64,000 nucleotides of DNA from Protopterus annectens (taxonomy: Eukaryota > Chordata > Ceratodontiformes > Protopteridae): assembly GCF_019279795.1 (NCBI RefSeq), contig NC_056743.1, positions 1,779,067,549-1,779,131,548 on the forward strand, written 5' to 3'. The position numbers and the translations under genes were made by a program. Shown here piece after piece: positions 35,568 through 47,745 of this stretch. The stretch's first letter is position 1. Every line of letters begins with the position of its first letter. A model generated the notes under the pieces. That model saw nothing but the letters and a program-made list of their open reading frames with translations, did not search any database and had not been told where the DNA came from.

Positions 35568-36545
35568 TCTTACATGGTGCCCATTCTCCTCATATACACT
35601 GGGCCCTGAGACTGCATAATCATGGAGAAAGAATAACAGTCTCATCTCTGTAGTGAGCAGGTTCCCTTATTTCTTTTCAGTGACCAAGGAAGCTGAACTC
35701 GGTGACTTAGAACACTCATTCAGAGGAAGACTTAGTCAAAGAAACCTGAAAAGGACTACACCCTACAAATACTTCCAATATCTAGGCAAGTAGAACAATC
35801 AAGGCATTCAAAATAAAGGCAGCCCTAGTTCAAACCACAAACAAATACTACAGAATCAAAGACGATATATAACTAAATTGCACCTTGTCACCATCCAAAC
35901 TCCCATCTTGTACTATGTTTGTCACCCTGAGTCAAAAAAGTTACCATCCCCCATTCACAATAATCCACTGACTGATATCATAAGAATTAAAAAAAAAACT
36001 TTGAATGTACACCACTACGTATACCAGTAGCATCCTAACTGATGCTTACTATTCCTATGATCCTGTCAATTTTTCACTTAACACTACAATAACAGATGAT
36101 CCTGGATGTCTCATCATGCATAAAGGTGAAATACACTCTAAAGTGAGCTGAAGCCACCTATTAAGAAAACATATATTTAATTTGCAATACTAAGCAATTT
36201 TGTAAACATGTTAAGGGCAGACTTTCTCACACAGATCCTTAACTAAACACTGGTCAAATTATACATAACACTCAGGATATAACTAAATATTAGGCCTTTA
36301 TTTTTCAGAGTTAGCTACCCCACATACAGAATAATGATAGGAGTATTACTTTCTCAATGAAAATATCTGAGTCTGGCTGACAGTTACTGCAGAGTTGGAT
36401 TACATTGTCCTTAAAGAAAATTAATCCAGGTAATAGCAGTGGCCTGATAGCTTTCCAGGGAACTATATCTCACATTTATTTAGATTTTTGATTAGTCTAC
36501 TTATTTTGCTGTTTAATACTGTATTAATTCACGGAATTACAGAAT
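35568..36545. other. Block in copy A replaced by ~40 bp in copy B
   Basis: Homology to copy B stops at tcagctaattatta and resumes at gactagctgatgtactgcca. The ~975 bp between holds no recognisable repeat or open frame. Either it was inserted in A or deleted from B. Confidence 0.5.
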
Positions 36546-36559
36546 ATTCTGGGAGACTA

Positions 36560-37645
36560 GCTGATGTACTGCCAGTTCATATATATAGAAAGTGTAACTT
36601 AATTAATAATTACAGACATGTTAAACTAGCATAATTTGTTATGAAATGTTTGGAAAAGTTTTTGCTATCATAATGAGGAGTACACAGGATTGAATATAAA
36701 TATTAACTAACATGGATTTATAAAGATATTACACATTTACTAGTATGATTTCTTTGAGCCTATCATTAAAGCTCTTGGTGTAGGAATATGAGTTACTGAA
36801 CTTTATTTAGTTTTGGCTAAAGGTATCAACAGTGTGTGAAGTAATATTATGACAGAAAGAATGATGCATGATGAAACTTAAAGTAGATCCATACACAATT
36901 GAATGGTTACATCTACACTTTCAGGTTAGTACACAACAAAAAATCAAGTTGGTGACCCTTTTATAACTGGCTACTTGTAAAATCTGGGGTACCTCAAGAA
37001 TCTGTACTTAGTCTCATTATGTGTTTTCCATACTGTCTCCCTTTAGTGATTATTAGATATCAAAATATGCCGCTGATATTAAAGCAGGTACCTTCATCAA
37101 AACACAGGAAGATTACATATCATTCATTGCCCATCTGGCTTCCTTGGTTGATTGATTACAGGAGAATGATTTAAATTTAAACTATAACAAATGCAGTATA
37201 AATATCTTATCCTGCTTTATCTAGCTTTCCCATCATCACTAGTACAGATATTATGAATACAGTAAATATTTATAAGTATTTGGGGATTGCAGTAGGTAGA
37301 CACATGAGTTTTAAGGAGAATGTTTCCACAATTAAATCAAATGCTCAGAAGACTGTCGACCTCATCAGTAGGACTATAGCAACAAAATCTCCTAATTTGT
37401 TAATAAAGCTGTGTACAGTATGTTGGGTCAATTATTGACCACAACTCTTTGTTTTGTTCCTACTCTAAGTGTGATGCAATTTCTATGAAATATATACAAA
37501 GAAAGCTTACCCAATAGATTCCAGTTTGCAGTAGCAAGACTTATTTTGACCATTTTCAGTTTATAGGATTATACCTTATCAGCTTTGCTTGAAGAGTCTG
37601 TTCATTAAAATTTGGAACAAAGTCCTGATATCCTTATAAATTATA
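36560..37645 (+). mobile_element. LINE reverse-transcriptase remnant in copy A
   Basis: Recognisable pieces: LVKSGVPQESVLS near 36970-37010, YAADIKAGTF at about 37062-37092 (the ADD pair changed to AAD), then YKYLGIAVGRHMSFKENVST, IKSNAQKTVDLISRTIATKS and PNLLIKL at 37253-37438, and a final LTQ.IPVC-like block. These follow the order of a CR1/L2-type non-LTR RT. Stops and shifts separate them. The parallel pieces in copy B are at 55500-56590. Confidence 0.65.
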
Positions 37646-37650
37646 CAGAT

Positions 37651-39135
37651 CTTTTTTTTATCAAATTTCTTTTTATTAAATATTTTCACAAAATATGCAG
37701 AAGAATACAAAAAGACATATACCTGTGGTACAGCTGATGTTACAGAATGCATACCATAAGCAAGTAATAATATATGCTGCACACTTTACTAATTAACATT
37801 CAAATTAGGTAGATCTACAATTTTGTGTTACTACGAGGATATGCTTATATTGTGATTAGTCCAAGAGCTTTTATCATATAGCAGTTCTCTTGTGCATTAT
37901 TTTGCAATTGCGAGCAGTACTAGAGGTATAACATCAACCTATAGCATGATAACAATTTACTCTACTATACCATATATACATATATACACATATGTCACCT
38001 TAATTATTATGGTTATTAATCTCAACAAAGCAATGTTTTTACTGTCCTTATATAATTAGCATTTAACTTACTGTTTATGATAGAATATCAATTAATGCTT
38101 TGCAGTACATCTGATAGTAGGTTTGGTTCTTCTGACTTCTTGTATAAAGCTTCTTAGCCAATATATGTTTTTTTGCCATGCTTTTATATTCTGACCAGTT
38201 TAGTCCTGATCTGTGTATCCGGTTTTTGCTATGCAAGCTTTTAATAGGCTACATAGTGTTATTATAATGTGTTTAGAGAAATTATTATTATTGCATTTGA
38301 ATACATGTAGTATAGCTGTCTCTCATGTCAACGTGAATTTTGAATAGCCTGATTTCTCTAAAAGGAATCTTAGTGAGCACCATAGTTTATAAACTGTTTT
38401 GCAGCTCCAAAGGATGTGGAGAATATCTGCCTCTTTATTAGGACAAAAGGGGCAATATAGTGATATGCATGGGTTGAATATGTTAAGGTGAACAGGTGTA
38501 TGGTAGGCATTGTTGAAGATCATGATCTGTGTGTATATTAACTTTTAATATGGTGTCAGTTTCATAATATTTCTAATAACTACTTTCTTTTGATTGTCTG
38601 TTATGGTGTTATCTTTACTTTCTCAAAACTTTGAAAAAAGAATTGTTTTTTGATATTTAATATTTGCTATTAATTTATATGTATTTGATATTTTCTTTTT
38701 ATTCAAGGGCAATTTTAGAACGTGTGCTAAGTTAACATCTTGCTCAACTACAATGATATCTTTAGTTATAGTAATTACTTGGTATAAGATTTGTTTAACT
38801 ATCATTTTATATTTATTGCTTGCTTTAAGTAGTTTCATGATATTTTCCATTGAAAGGATATTTAATTAGTAAAAATTCCATACTGATAATTTTTTATTAA
38901 AGAGTATTTATCTAAGTTTACCATAGTGTTTGCTAGTTTTATATCTGGTTTGTTATCTGTTGGTTGCAGCAGAGTAATTGTGTATTTTAGAGTTATTGAT
39001 ATAAGTAGCTTCTTGAAAATTTCACAGCTGTTTATTAAGATTGGGTGAATTTTTGTTGTCTTAAGAGTTTCTTGTTTTAAGAAGAGAATCGTTTTTGGAT
39101 TAACTTTATATGTTATAATGTTTTGGTGAAATAAT
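37651..39135 (-). mobile_element. L1/Tx1-like LINE, 3' part of ORF2
   Basis: The minus strand ends at 37651 with an A-rich tail after AATAAAAAGAAATTTGAT. Minus-strand frames 38323-38523 (HTPVHLNIFNPC, then CPFCPNKEADILHILWSC) show the C-x2-C-x8-H-x4-C motif of the L1 ORF2 C-terminus. Upstream frames 38623-38850 and beyond give the connecting region. The frame is broken between them. The 5' end is truncated near 39135. It adjoins the right end of copy A and so inserted at or in it. Confidence 0.75.
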
Positions 39136-39317
39136 TTAATCTATTTCCCTTTGGTTTACAGCATCCATGTTTTCTCCCTGTTTCTCCAGGCCACCTCAGA
39201 GCCTGGACCAGAAGCAGGAAGTTAACTGTGTCACACACAAACTCTTCCCCATACTACCAAGAATAGACAAAGTTCCCTGATGCACTCCCCAAATTTCCCC
39301 AGTAGTAAAATACCAGC

Positions 39318-39412
39318 TTGAGTCTCCCCTGAAAAGAGGCTACTAATATAGTGGGGCTAACCTGATCAACAAATGATAACTAAATAAAAATAAAATAAAA
39401 TAAAATAAATGA
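39318..39412 (+). mobile_element. L2-type LINE 3' tail
   Basis: gtctcccctgaaaagaggct, a ggggctaacctgatca segment, then TAAATAAAAATAAAATAAAA. Same 3' end as 33795-33885 but on the plus strand. Confidence 0.7.
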
Positions 39413-39466
39413 AACCCAGCAATAAAATTATTAATCCAGTTACTAGAACTAGCAAGTGGGAAAGAA

Positions 39467-39753
39467 GGTTTACAGTCAAAAGGTCAACACTGACATGCAC
39501 GACAGCCACCTTCTCGACCATGGTAGGAGTGACAGTCGGAATGTCGACGTTCATGTGTATGTCCATTTAGAATGATGCACACAGGGCAGGGAGTCACAGC
39601 ATTGATGTAAATGGGGGATTTACAAAATATCTGGCAGAATTTGTCGACTTTGTTGTGTCGACCATACAACCTAATCAATATGTATGAGTCAACGTTATTT
39701 GTTGCGGAAATCACCATTCGCGTAAGTGATTTTCATGTTTTTGATAGTAAACC
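39467..39753. mobile_element. Possible small MITE
   Basis: Terminal inverted repeats ggtttacagtcaaaa (39467-39481) and ttttgatagtaaacc (39739-39753) match at 13 of 15 positions. The interior contains several gtcgac/tcgacc palindromic words, unusual for this AT-rich, CpG-poor setting. No clear target duplication was found. No coding potential. Confidence 0.4.
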
Positions 39754-39842
39754 CGGAAAATTATGAAAATTTTAGATGCTATGGGTGGTAGCATACTACT
39801 AAGGACAGTTAGAAATCTTATATGTAATACATACATATATAG

Positions 39843-39848
39843 ATAGAC

Positions 39849-39909
<61 letters not shown>
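39843..39909. repeat. (GATA)n microsatellite
   Basis: About 16 GATA units. Confidence 0.98.
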
Positions 39910-40394
39910 TGCAGTTTATTGGAGGAGTTGAATGAGGGAAAGGTATGTGTTAATTGCTATGATGCTCAGCTAACCAGAAAAAAGGAAGCAATGAGTACCC
40001 AAATAAATTATAAATAATAGTTATTATTACAAGAAGAGGGCATTTAATTAGAATGTGTTTAAATATTGAGTTATAGTAGAATACACTATATACTGTGATC
40101 AACTGTTTCATAAACATTGAGTAGAGTATACTCTGTGTATACAGATTTATGAATGAAGTAGTACTTCAGGTTCTAATACAGACAGTTATGATACTGATAA
40201 AATTATGTAATTGAAAAGCATATTAGGTTGTCTAATCTGAAGGTATGGAGATATGAGGCATTTCAGTTAAACTTGTGTAAGGAGATGACCCTTAATTGAA
40301 AGAGGAAGGGGCATGATATAGACAAATAAAGTATAGTATATGAATAGTATGGGGCAGGGCACTGCAGAATAGAGTAGTTGGTTAGCTAACTGAG

Positions 40395-40590
40395 TTACAC
40401 ATCTGGTCATGATGGGAGCCAATCAGCTTACTTGTGCTCAGAACTGCAGCTTGATTCCAGGAGCATGTCAGTACATATGTAAGGCAAACAACTACAGTGG
40501 CAGAAATATTTATCATAATACAAAATATAAACCTCTGCATAAAATTATTCAAGAGTTGGTGTACAAGTTGTAAATTTCAACAGCAATTAC
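40395..40590 (+). repeat. Diverged direct repeat, copy 1
   Basis: Shares atgggagccaatca, tgctcagaactgcag, gtggcagaa and ataaacctctg..taaaat in order with 41360-41555. Unclassified and old. The DNA between them (40590-41360) and after it to 42000 shows nothing else I can name. Confidence 0.5.
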
Positions 40591-41359
40591 ATGACTTAAA
40601 CACATGGGAATAAAGTAGTACAATGAACATTTTTAGGAGGCCATACTCTCCAAACAGAGATATATGCTATTTGCTATGATGGAGCACAGGAGGCAAACCT
40701 CCTCAAACAATTTATAAAACCAGATGTCTCCCTGCTCTAATAATATGTATTAAAAGTTTATTCATTGATAGAGGAAATATTGCCTGTAAATTCAGCAGAA
40801 TGGAGGTGATACACTAACATGGTTTTGCTACTGACATGCTTTACAAACATGTTAAGCAAGTAACCTTGTTAAAACAAAAAGCAAAAAAAAAAAAGAGGTT
40901 AACATGTGGTACTCAATGGAGAACAATAGCATGATCATGAAGAAAGAAAGATTAAAATCTATATTTTTCAATGGTAACACAAACCACTATATATAACACT
41001 ACATGATCATTGTAAAGGCAATTATCATATTTAATGCTCTGAGAACAACAAAGCATAAACACATTTCTAACATGGAAATAGCATCACCATTACAGCAGTT
41101 AATATAACAGAAAACAAAGAAAACTGTCACTTTTTATTAACTTAAAAGAAAAACAATTCTCAGTGAACAGCTTGCAGTGCATGTTCTGGCAGATATTGTA
41201 AACTGTGAAGTGGACCATCTTATGTTGCAAGTGACAAGTGTGCTTGTCACCAAAGGATATAACTGACAGGGATAATAAAATAACGAGTGCTAATTGGAGT
41301 ACTTCTGTGAAAGCTGTAAAGCTAATAGAGTCAGGAAGTCAAAGACAAGAACTGTAGGA

Positions 41360-41555
41360 ATATGCCTCTGGCTCAGTATGGGAGCCACTCATTTTGCATA
41401 TGCTCAGAACTGCAGGCAGCCCAGACAACCCAGTTAAACAATAAGAAAAGCAGCTAATGTGGTAGAAGCACTACTTTGAATTCATATTATAAACTTCTGT
41501 GTAAAATACAAAATGAGTGGGAGCAAAAGATGTAAAGTTGAGATACACCTGCCTT
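41360..41555 (+). repeat. Diverged direct repeat, copy 2
   Basis: Partner of 40395-40590: atgggagccactca, tgctcagaactgcagg, gtggtagaa, ataaacttctgtgtaaaat. Confidence 0.5.
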
Positions 41556-42000
41556 ACCTTTGATCACCTCTTCCAATACTTTTATAGACAATTGAATAGG
41601 CATCACCCCAAAGAACCACCCTAATGACTTTCTGAACTCATCCACAATCAGCTCATTTTCAATTCTTCCAGCAAACTTTTTCGTAAGGTATGCCAGTATT
41701 AAACATTTTCTTCATTAGTCCTCCTTACATTCAAGTGGGATCTATGCAAGATTCATAAAAAAGTCATCTTCTTCAAAGTTCTCCATATTTTCTGATTTCA
41801 AGCTTGTCACACACCACCTATTATTGTTTCCTGTCAAATACCAAATCAGGTCCATGTATGGCTTCCCTACTTGGCTTCATCAGACCTTCCTCCCAAACAA
41901 AATTTCCCATGGCTTTCAGTTGAGTTTATTAACTCTAGCCTATATTTTACTTTCTGTTTAACCAAATTATCCCCTTTGCTCCCTTTGCCTTCTCCCTCAA

Positions 42001-42001
<1 letters not shown>

Positions 42002-42065
<64 letters not shown>
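42002..42065. repeat. (CA)n microsatellite
   Basis: 32 pure CA units. Confidence 0.98.
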
Positions 42066-42067
<2 letters not shown>

Positions 42068-42469
42068 TCCAAACTCCCCAGCTTCATTTTCTGTGTCTTC
42101 TTTTCTTCTTCACACCCTAATCGAATGTTACCTCAATATCATTTTCCCCTTATTTATTTTTTCTTTTACTTCTCATTCCTAATCAGTAGAAGTGACTGTT
42201 TCTACTTTTTCTGCTCCCCTATTTCCATTTTTGTGCTCTATTCCCTGTGTGATCATCATAATACTCTCAGATCTCAAGAGAACTAAGGCATGATCAGACC
42301 TTTTCTACTTTTCAATGTACCTTGTTTTATAGATTTTTTTTCTTATGTAAATATTGTCAAATTTGTCTTTGCATCATTTTATTTGTCTACATCAGGAGCT
42401 TTTCTTCCCAGGACTGAAAGTTGGCCTGTGGCTCAGTCAGACTATCCCGGTCAACAAAGAGAATATCAG

Positions 42470-42476
42470 TATATCC

Positions 42477-42534
<58 letters not shown>

Positions 42535-42536
42535 TT
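42470..42536. repeat. (TATC)n microsatellite
   Basis: About 16 units, at the left edge of the dispersed repeat copy that is split by the L1. Confidence 0.98.
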
Positions 42537-42539
42537 AGC

Positions 42540-44476
42540 CATCCATCCATCTCATATCTCTAAACTATCCACATTTTGCAGAATGTCCAGATTTTTGCCT
42601 AATGCTTTTAGTCTGTTTCTCAAACAATTTGGGGTTTTCTGACAGATCATTGAGAACTAAATAATGACAGACATTTGAGTTTCACACTTCATATTCTTCA
42701 GAAAATGCATGATTTCTAGATTGAAATTCAAGCTGAATAAAACCAATACATTGTTAATTAACAAAGATCTAGCTTATACTAATAAAATGGATAATATTAC
42801 CAAAAAATGTTGTTTTAAATTCAGTCTTTAATCATATCCCCAGATAGAAGATTTTTTTAAAAAATAAATTCTATGTTACTTAAATTTTTATGGTTTCCTA
42901 ATAAACATAGGATTTCATTACAATAGCATATGAAAAGCTGGGAAGATGGTGGTATTAGCTTCCCTAATTTTGATTTGTACTTAAAAGCAGCAAGTGTTCA
43001 AATTATCGCTCAATGATTATATAATTCATGTGATTTTAAGTGGAAATTAATTCAAAAAAATTGTTAAATAATAATAAAGTAGTGATTGATCTCCATATAC
43101 ACATTGTTAACAATAAATTCTATTGGATATTAAAAGATTATTGTCCGATTAGTGAAAATAAATGCTTTTCTATCCCACTGATTAATTAGATTTTTATCAG
43201 CATTTAGAAGACATCTAAATAATAATTATAAAATAAAAGATCTTGCATTCTTATTATTTCCCATAGCATTTACTATTAAATGTTTAACAAATCATAAGCT
43301 AAGAAAAATGCCATATTTTAAAGATAGTAGTTTAATATTTTGGCACCTGTTTATAAATTGTAATAAAACACATTCAGCTGAATATTTGCTAGCAAGCTAT
43401 AATTTACAACAGAATAACTGGTTGTGTCTGCAAAGTTCTAAGGATTTTGTAAATGATAAATTAAAAATGACCTTAGACTCACTTGTAAAAAATTTCCCAA
43501 AAATTTTGGAATGATTATTTAACATTAATAATAATATAGGTAAGGATAGGTTATCCCTATCAAAAATATATAGGATATTAAGAATAGATAGTTCCTTTGT
43601 AGAAGTAAAATTTTGGGATTACTCTATAAGAGTTAATAGTGCAGATTTTTCTGAATCTAATAAACATTACTTAATTCAATAAACAAAAATCTTCTTCATT
43701 GAATTGGAAGTTATTTACTTGGAAATATCTGCATAGATGTTTTATAACTCCCATAAGGTTGCAATAATAAGCAAAATATCAAATGTTAATTGTTGGAGAT
43801 TTGAGAATTATATAGAAGCAAACTGGTTAAATATTATACTAGAATGTAAAATAAATATCTCCATTTTGGAAAGAGTTTAACATTTTTTGCAAGTGCTGCG
43901 GTCAGGTAAATGTATAGTAATAAACTCATTAATATTGTTTAATGCACCAATTCCAGAAGTTATTCCAAAAACATAAGTATCTCTTTTATGGCCAATTTTA
44001 GCAACTGCAAGGAGACTTATTACCTTAATTTGAAATGTAAAAAATTCCATGCTACTCTCTGAATTTATAAATTTAGCAAAAAGTGTATGCAAGAAAGGAT
44101 TGTTAACCATTAAGATGAGAACACCTACCATCATGCACCAGCATATTAGATGGAAAAAAAATGAGTGACTTACTTGAAACATACTAATAATATTTGTATT
44201 AATTCTTAACAAAAAACATGATATGGACACTTGTAAATAGTTTCTATTTGTTATGTTTTAATAATATATTTGTTTTGTTATATTGTGATTGTTGACAAAA
44301 ACTGAATAAAATATTAAAAAAAAAAAAGAAAATGCATGATAATGCAAAACCTAGTATTTTAGCAATTTTCTATATGTATAAGGGCAATAAAAATATGTCT
44401 CTATTTTTGGGTCTTTGATTCCCCCATTATTTTTGGCTTTGTGTAGATTTCTTGAACTAAGAGGTCGAGTGGTATG

Positions 44477-44478
<2 letters not shown>
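42540..44478 (+). repeat. Third copy of the unclassified dispersed repeat, split by an L1
   Basis: 42540-42713 and 44327-44478 together align with 29570-29995 (tttgcagaatgtccagattt, tttgcctaat, cttcagaaaatgcatgat, aactaagaggtcgag). Both outer edges are ATCT-type microsatellites, which may have grown from the repeat's own tail. Confidence 0.6.
42700..44340 (+). mobile_element. L1-like LINE 3' part with poly(A) and 14-bp target duplication
   Basis: AGAAAATGCATGAT flanks the insert (42700-42713 and 44327-44340). The insert ends in a poly(A) run after gaataaaatatt. Frames around 42930-43030 read GRWWY, then FPNFDLYLKAASVQIIAQWL in another frame, the L1 ORF2 region GG.GLP.L..Y..AA.l..i..W. Further broken pieces follow to about 43850. 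The element is 5'-truncated and decayed, but its target duplication is intact. Confidence 0.8.
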
Positions 44479-44527
<49 letters not shown>

Positions 44528-44645
44528 AATCTATTTGTCTGTCTATCTATCAATCTATCTATATTTTTATCTATCAAATTTTCTGTCTAGTTATATTTAT
44601 CAATCCATCTCTCTCTCTTTATATATATATATATATATATATATA
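44479..44645. repeat. (ATCT)n and (TA)n tracts
   Basis: (ATCT)n at 44479-44527 with degenerate continuation to about 44580, then CT and (TA)n at 44623-44645. Confidence 0.95.
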
Positions 44646-46130
44646 CTTATCTTTGTTTATAACTGTTCAGGTGAAGTTATTATTAGTTAATACATAGTTA
44701 ATAACAAAAAAGTGAAAAATACAGGTGTTTCCAAAACAAAGATGGAGTCATATAAGATTTCTGCCTACAGCACCCATGTCTTCATTGACATTCTGACCAA
44801 TGAACATTTCCAGTCTATTCGCATGCTTTCTTTCATTCCTTAAAAAGCATGCTATTGCCATACCTCTGAAGTGTACCTCATTATGAGTAACGTACCACAT
44901 TTGGGGTCTTAAAAAGTTTATGTTCCTCGAAGTTTCACATTGAAAGACTCTGTCACACATTCAGTGTTAGGAATCTTTTTAAGTGAAAGCCATGGTAAAT
45001 AGAAATTAGTCATATTAATTCATTAAAAAATCTTCTTTATAAGTAAAACCAGCATATTTTAACCATCCTATGACCTTCATAGTTGATGTTGTTAGTAAGC
45101 CATTAGTATGTGTTCCACATATTGCCCATTTGTTCCACATTATAATAGCTAGTGTTCCTCATTTTGGAAATTGAAGGTTGAGAGCTATGGCTATTGGGCA
45201 TCATGGCACCTCTTTCTCCATGTGTCTACATAATTAAATCATGCCTTGCTTTCTTAAGTGATAATAGACTTGTTTTATTGAGAATTTTTTCTCACACAAC
45301 CAATCTGGCCCTTAACTTATCACAAGATTAAAAAAATAGATACATACAAATATATGACAATCTGTCTTGACATAAGAAAGCATTTGAAGAAATCTTATAT
45401 ATGTCAGAAAGTTGCATTTATACTACCTGCTTTCAGAAATTCTTCTCATAAATTTACCTTTACTAAATAATCTCTAATCACATTTTTAACATTATAATAG
45501 CTCCTCCTCCCTTGTGGTCATAGGACTTAGCCTCGGCTTCAGTCTCATTATTATTACTATCGCATACCCTCTCCTTTTAACATAGCATAAAGGGATAATG
45601 ATATCTAATGCTAACAATTGTGTGCCTTGGTTGTAACTACATACTGCAAACTGTGCACTTAGATCTAACCACCTTTCAGTCAGATCAAGAAAAAAAATTC
45701 TCCTCTCTCCTCTAGTCATTCTCATACATTTAATGTAAATCATCCTGTTGTACTACTGGTAATAACTATTACATTATCACCCTTGAATTACAAACCCTTC
45801 TATAGCACCTTATCATTGTCTCTATAAAGCAAAGAATTTTACAATCCTTAAAATAACTAGCAAAGCTATAGTTCATCAATATAACACAATGCAAAATGAG
45901 AACAAAAAGTATGAACAAAGAAAAACAGCACTGTCTTAAGTCTAAGTTCACTGTTTCAAGTATGTAGTTACAACCAAAGCACATATGTTTAATCACTAGA
46001 TATTACTCCCTTTGTGCAAATGTCCCTAATATAGGGAGCAGAAGACATAATCTGCATTTCTAACCACTGTTACTGGCTGCAACATAAAAATGTGTTTCTA
46101 AACTGTAGCAATATCAATAATCAAGAAATT
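44646..46130. other. No gene recognised
   Basis: AT-rich DNA. A phrase near 45090-45185 (ttgttccacattataatagc) loosely resembles the unclassified repeat family on the other strand. Nothing firm. Confidence 0.35.
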
Positions 46131-46134
46131 GTTC

Positions 46135-46260
46135 AAGGGTGACCATTGACCTTGTAGTTAATAATGTCTCACAGGGTTCCATTCTGGGTCCTTAGTTGTT
46201 CACCATTTATATGCTCAGAATTCATCAGGAGAGAGGTCTAATGTATTATTCCTTTCTAAA
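46135..46260 (+). mobile_element. Short LINE reverse-transcriptase fragment
   Basis: Translates as VTIDLVVNNVSQGSILGP, a stop, then LFTIYMLRIH, matching the GVPQGSILGPLLF.IY motif of CR1/L2-type RTs. No flanks of the element are recognisable. Confidence 0.5.
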
Positions 46261-46312
46261 TAAAATGTGACTTTACCTCACCTTCCTTTTGGAGGAAAAG
46301 ATTGACTAGTAA

Positions 46313-46314
<2 letters not shown>

Positions 46315-46361
<47 letters not shown>
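46315..46361. repeat. (GT)n microsatellite
   Basis: About 23 GT units. Confidence 0.98.
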
Positions 46362-46362
<1 letters not shown>

Positions 46363-46383
46363 ATGTGCATGTTTTTGTGACAT

Positions 46384-46505
46384 GAAAGCATAATGTTTAA
46401 GATATTTGCCTTACAAATACAAAGTCAAGGGCTCAGTTCTGCCCTCTGGTCATAATTATTGTGCAGTTTGCATGTTGTCCACCTGTCTAAAAGGGGTTCT
46501 TCCAC
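46384..46505 (+). mobile_element. SINE fragment, V-SINE-like
   Basis: A tRNA-like head (gcataatgtttaagatattt, gccttacaaatac, gctcagttctg as a worn B box) is followed by gtgcagtttgcatgttgtcc and ggttcttccacttctc. The same order (head, then GCATGTTCTCC..GGGTTT.CTCC) is seen in V-SINE-type elements and in the complete copy at 49737-50082. Confidence 0.45.
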
Positions 46506-46839
46506 TTCTCAAAATATGGTGGATTTTTCTATCTGAAAGATGGAAAGCACTGTGCTTAAACTCAATCCTCACTGTTGTACCTGAGATATCTGTTAGCAGA
46601 TGGCATTCAAAGGTGTACAGAGTTGTAGGCAGCAGCCCAATCTCTAAGTAGCTTCTGCTGGGGGATGAATCGTATGCACCAGCCTGCTTTAAGCATAAAC
46701 TGGGGTGTATTTTATCCTCTAGGTAAGAGAATATGGACCACAGACTGCATGCCATTTGAGGGTTAGCTGTTCCATGATGTATAAAATGGCTCTGTGAGAT
46801 TTGGTCACATTGACTATTGCACAAAAATAAAAGCCATGG

Positions 46840-47005
46840 TACACCAAGATAGAAAATTACATTAAATAACCATGAAAGGCAACTTTTACTAATAGAACTG
46901 ATGAAGTTCTTAATTGCAGAAATGAAAGTGCTTATCCTTTTATTTTTTTTTATTAATAAAAGTTGTCTTTCATGGTCATTTAATGTAATTTTGCATTTTG
47001 GTGTA
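46840..47005 (+). mobile_element. Penelope-like 3' hairpin remnant
   Basis: Arms 46840-46892 and 46953-47005 pair over about 53 bp with a few mismatches (aaattacattaaataaccat against atggtcatttaatgtaattt). The loop carries ctgatgaagttctt and gaaagtgctt, the same layout as at 11330-11507. No coding part. Confidence 0.55.
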
Positions 47006-47654
47006 AATGTTTTATCAGAGAGACCATCTGTATTTTATTTTTGTAGTTTGATTTTTTATTTTTTTTATTTTGTGGCTTGACATTGACTAATATCACATAG
47101 AAAAGGGCATAAGAATTTGACAGTGGTATGGATTATAATGACCCAGCCTAGTCTGATCTATTCTTCGAATCCATGATGGTAGGAGGGGTTTACATGCCTC
47201 TGTTGGCCAACATGTGTCCAAACATAAAGCTGAGAAGCTCTGAGTCAGTAAGCTACTGGCCAACTTCTGTCCGGCTGCCCACACCAGGTTGCTTGGAATT
47301 GTGAAAAATTAAGTAAGGATTGCTACACTGAATATAGGGTCATTGACAGTATGTAGTTTGGAAGTAGATGGTATGATGGTAAGGAGGAGGCTGGACATTC
47401 TGTGTATCCTGGAAACAAGCTGAAAGGGCAATGCAGCAACATCCTTTGACTGGGGATCCAAAGTTTACCATGTGGGATGGAGGACAGACTTGAAATGATG
47501 GGGGAATTGTAGTGAGGGACAGTCTTCTGAAGATAGTGATTGATGTCATCAGGAGTAGTGGCAGACTTATGGCAGTCAGACTCCAGTGTAAATGACAGGC
47601 AGTGATTGTGATTTAAGCCTATGCTCCACAGTAGATCTGCAATCATGAACAGAA

Positions 47655-47745
47655 GATTTATTTATTTATTGAATTTATTTATCGGGAAAGTCCACTGGGC
47701 CTAAAAGACCCCATTTTCAGTGGAGACCCGGGGAGAAAAGTTCCA
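47655..47745 (-). mobile_element. L2-type LINE 3' end inside the RTE-like element
   Basis: The minus strand reads GGGTCTCCACTGAAAATGGG, gtcttttaggcccagtgga, CTTTCCCGATAAATAAATTC and a TAAA-type tail. Upstream 3' UTR of the same element probably extends to about 48060, where RTE similarity resumes. Exact target duplication not established. Confidence 0.65.

Larger units (their letters stand above)
28810..37650 (+). repeat. Composite repeat copy A (direct partner of 53035-56590)
   Basis: Collinear with copy B through cctagactaatgaacaaatc at the start, a set of ~105-135-bp monomers (31990-32740), a (GT)n, a minus-strand L2 tail, and LINE reverse-transcriptase remnants to 37650. Three blocks are absent from copy B: 28989-31985 (flanked by ATTGTCT), 34020-35254 (Penelope, 14-bp target duplication) and about 35568-36545. 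An L1-like element begins at its right end. By eye the shared parts are about 80-85 percent identical. Confidence 0.85.
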
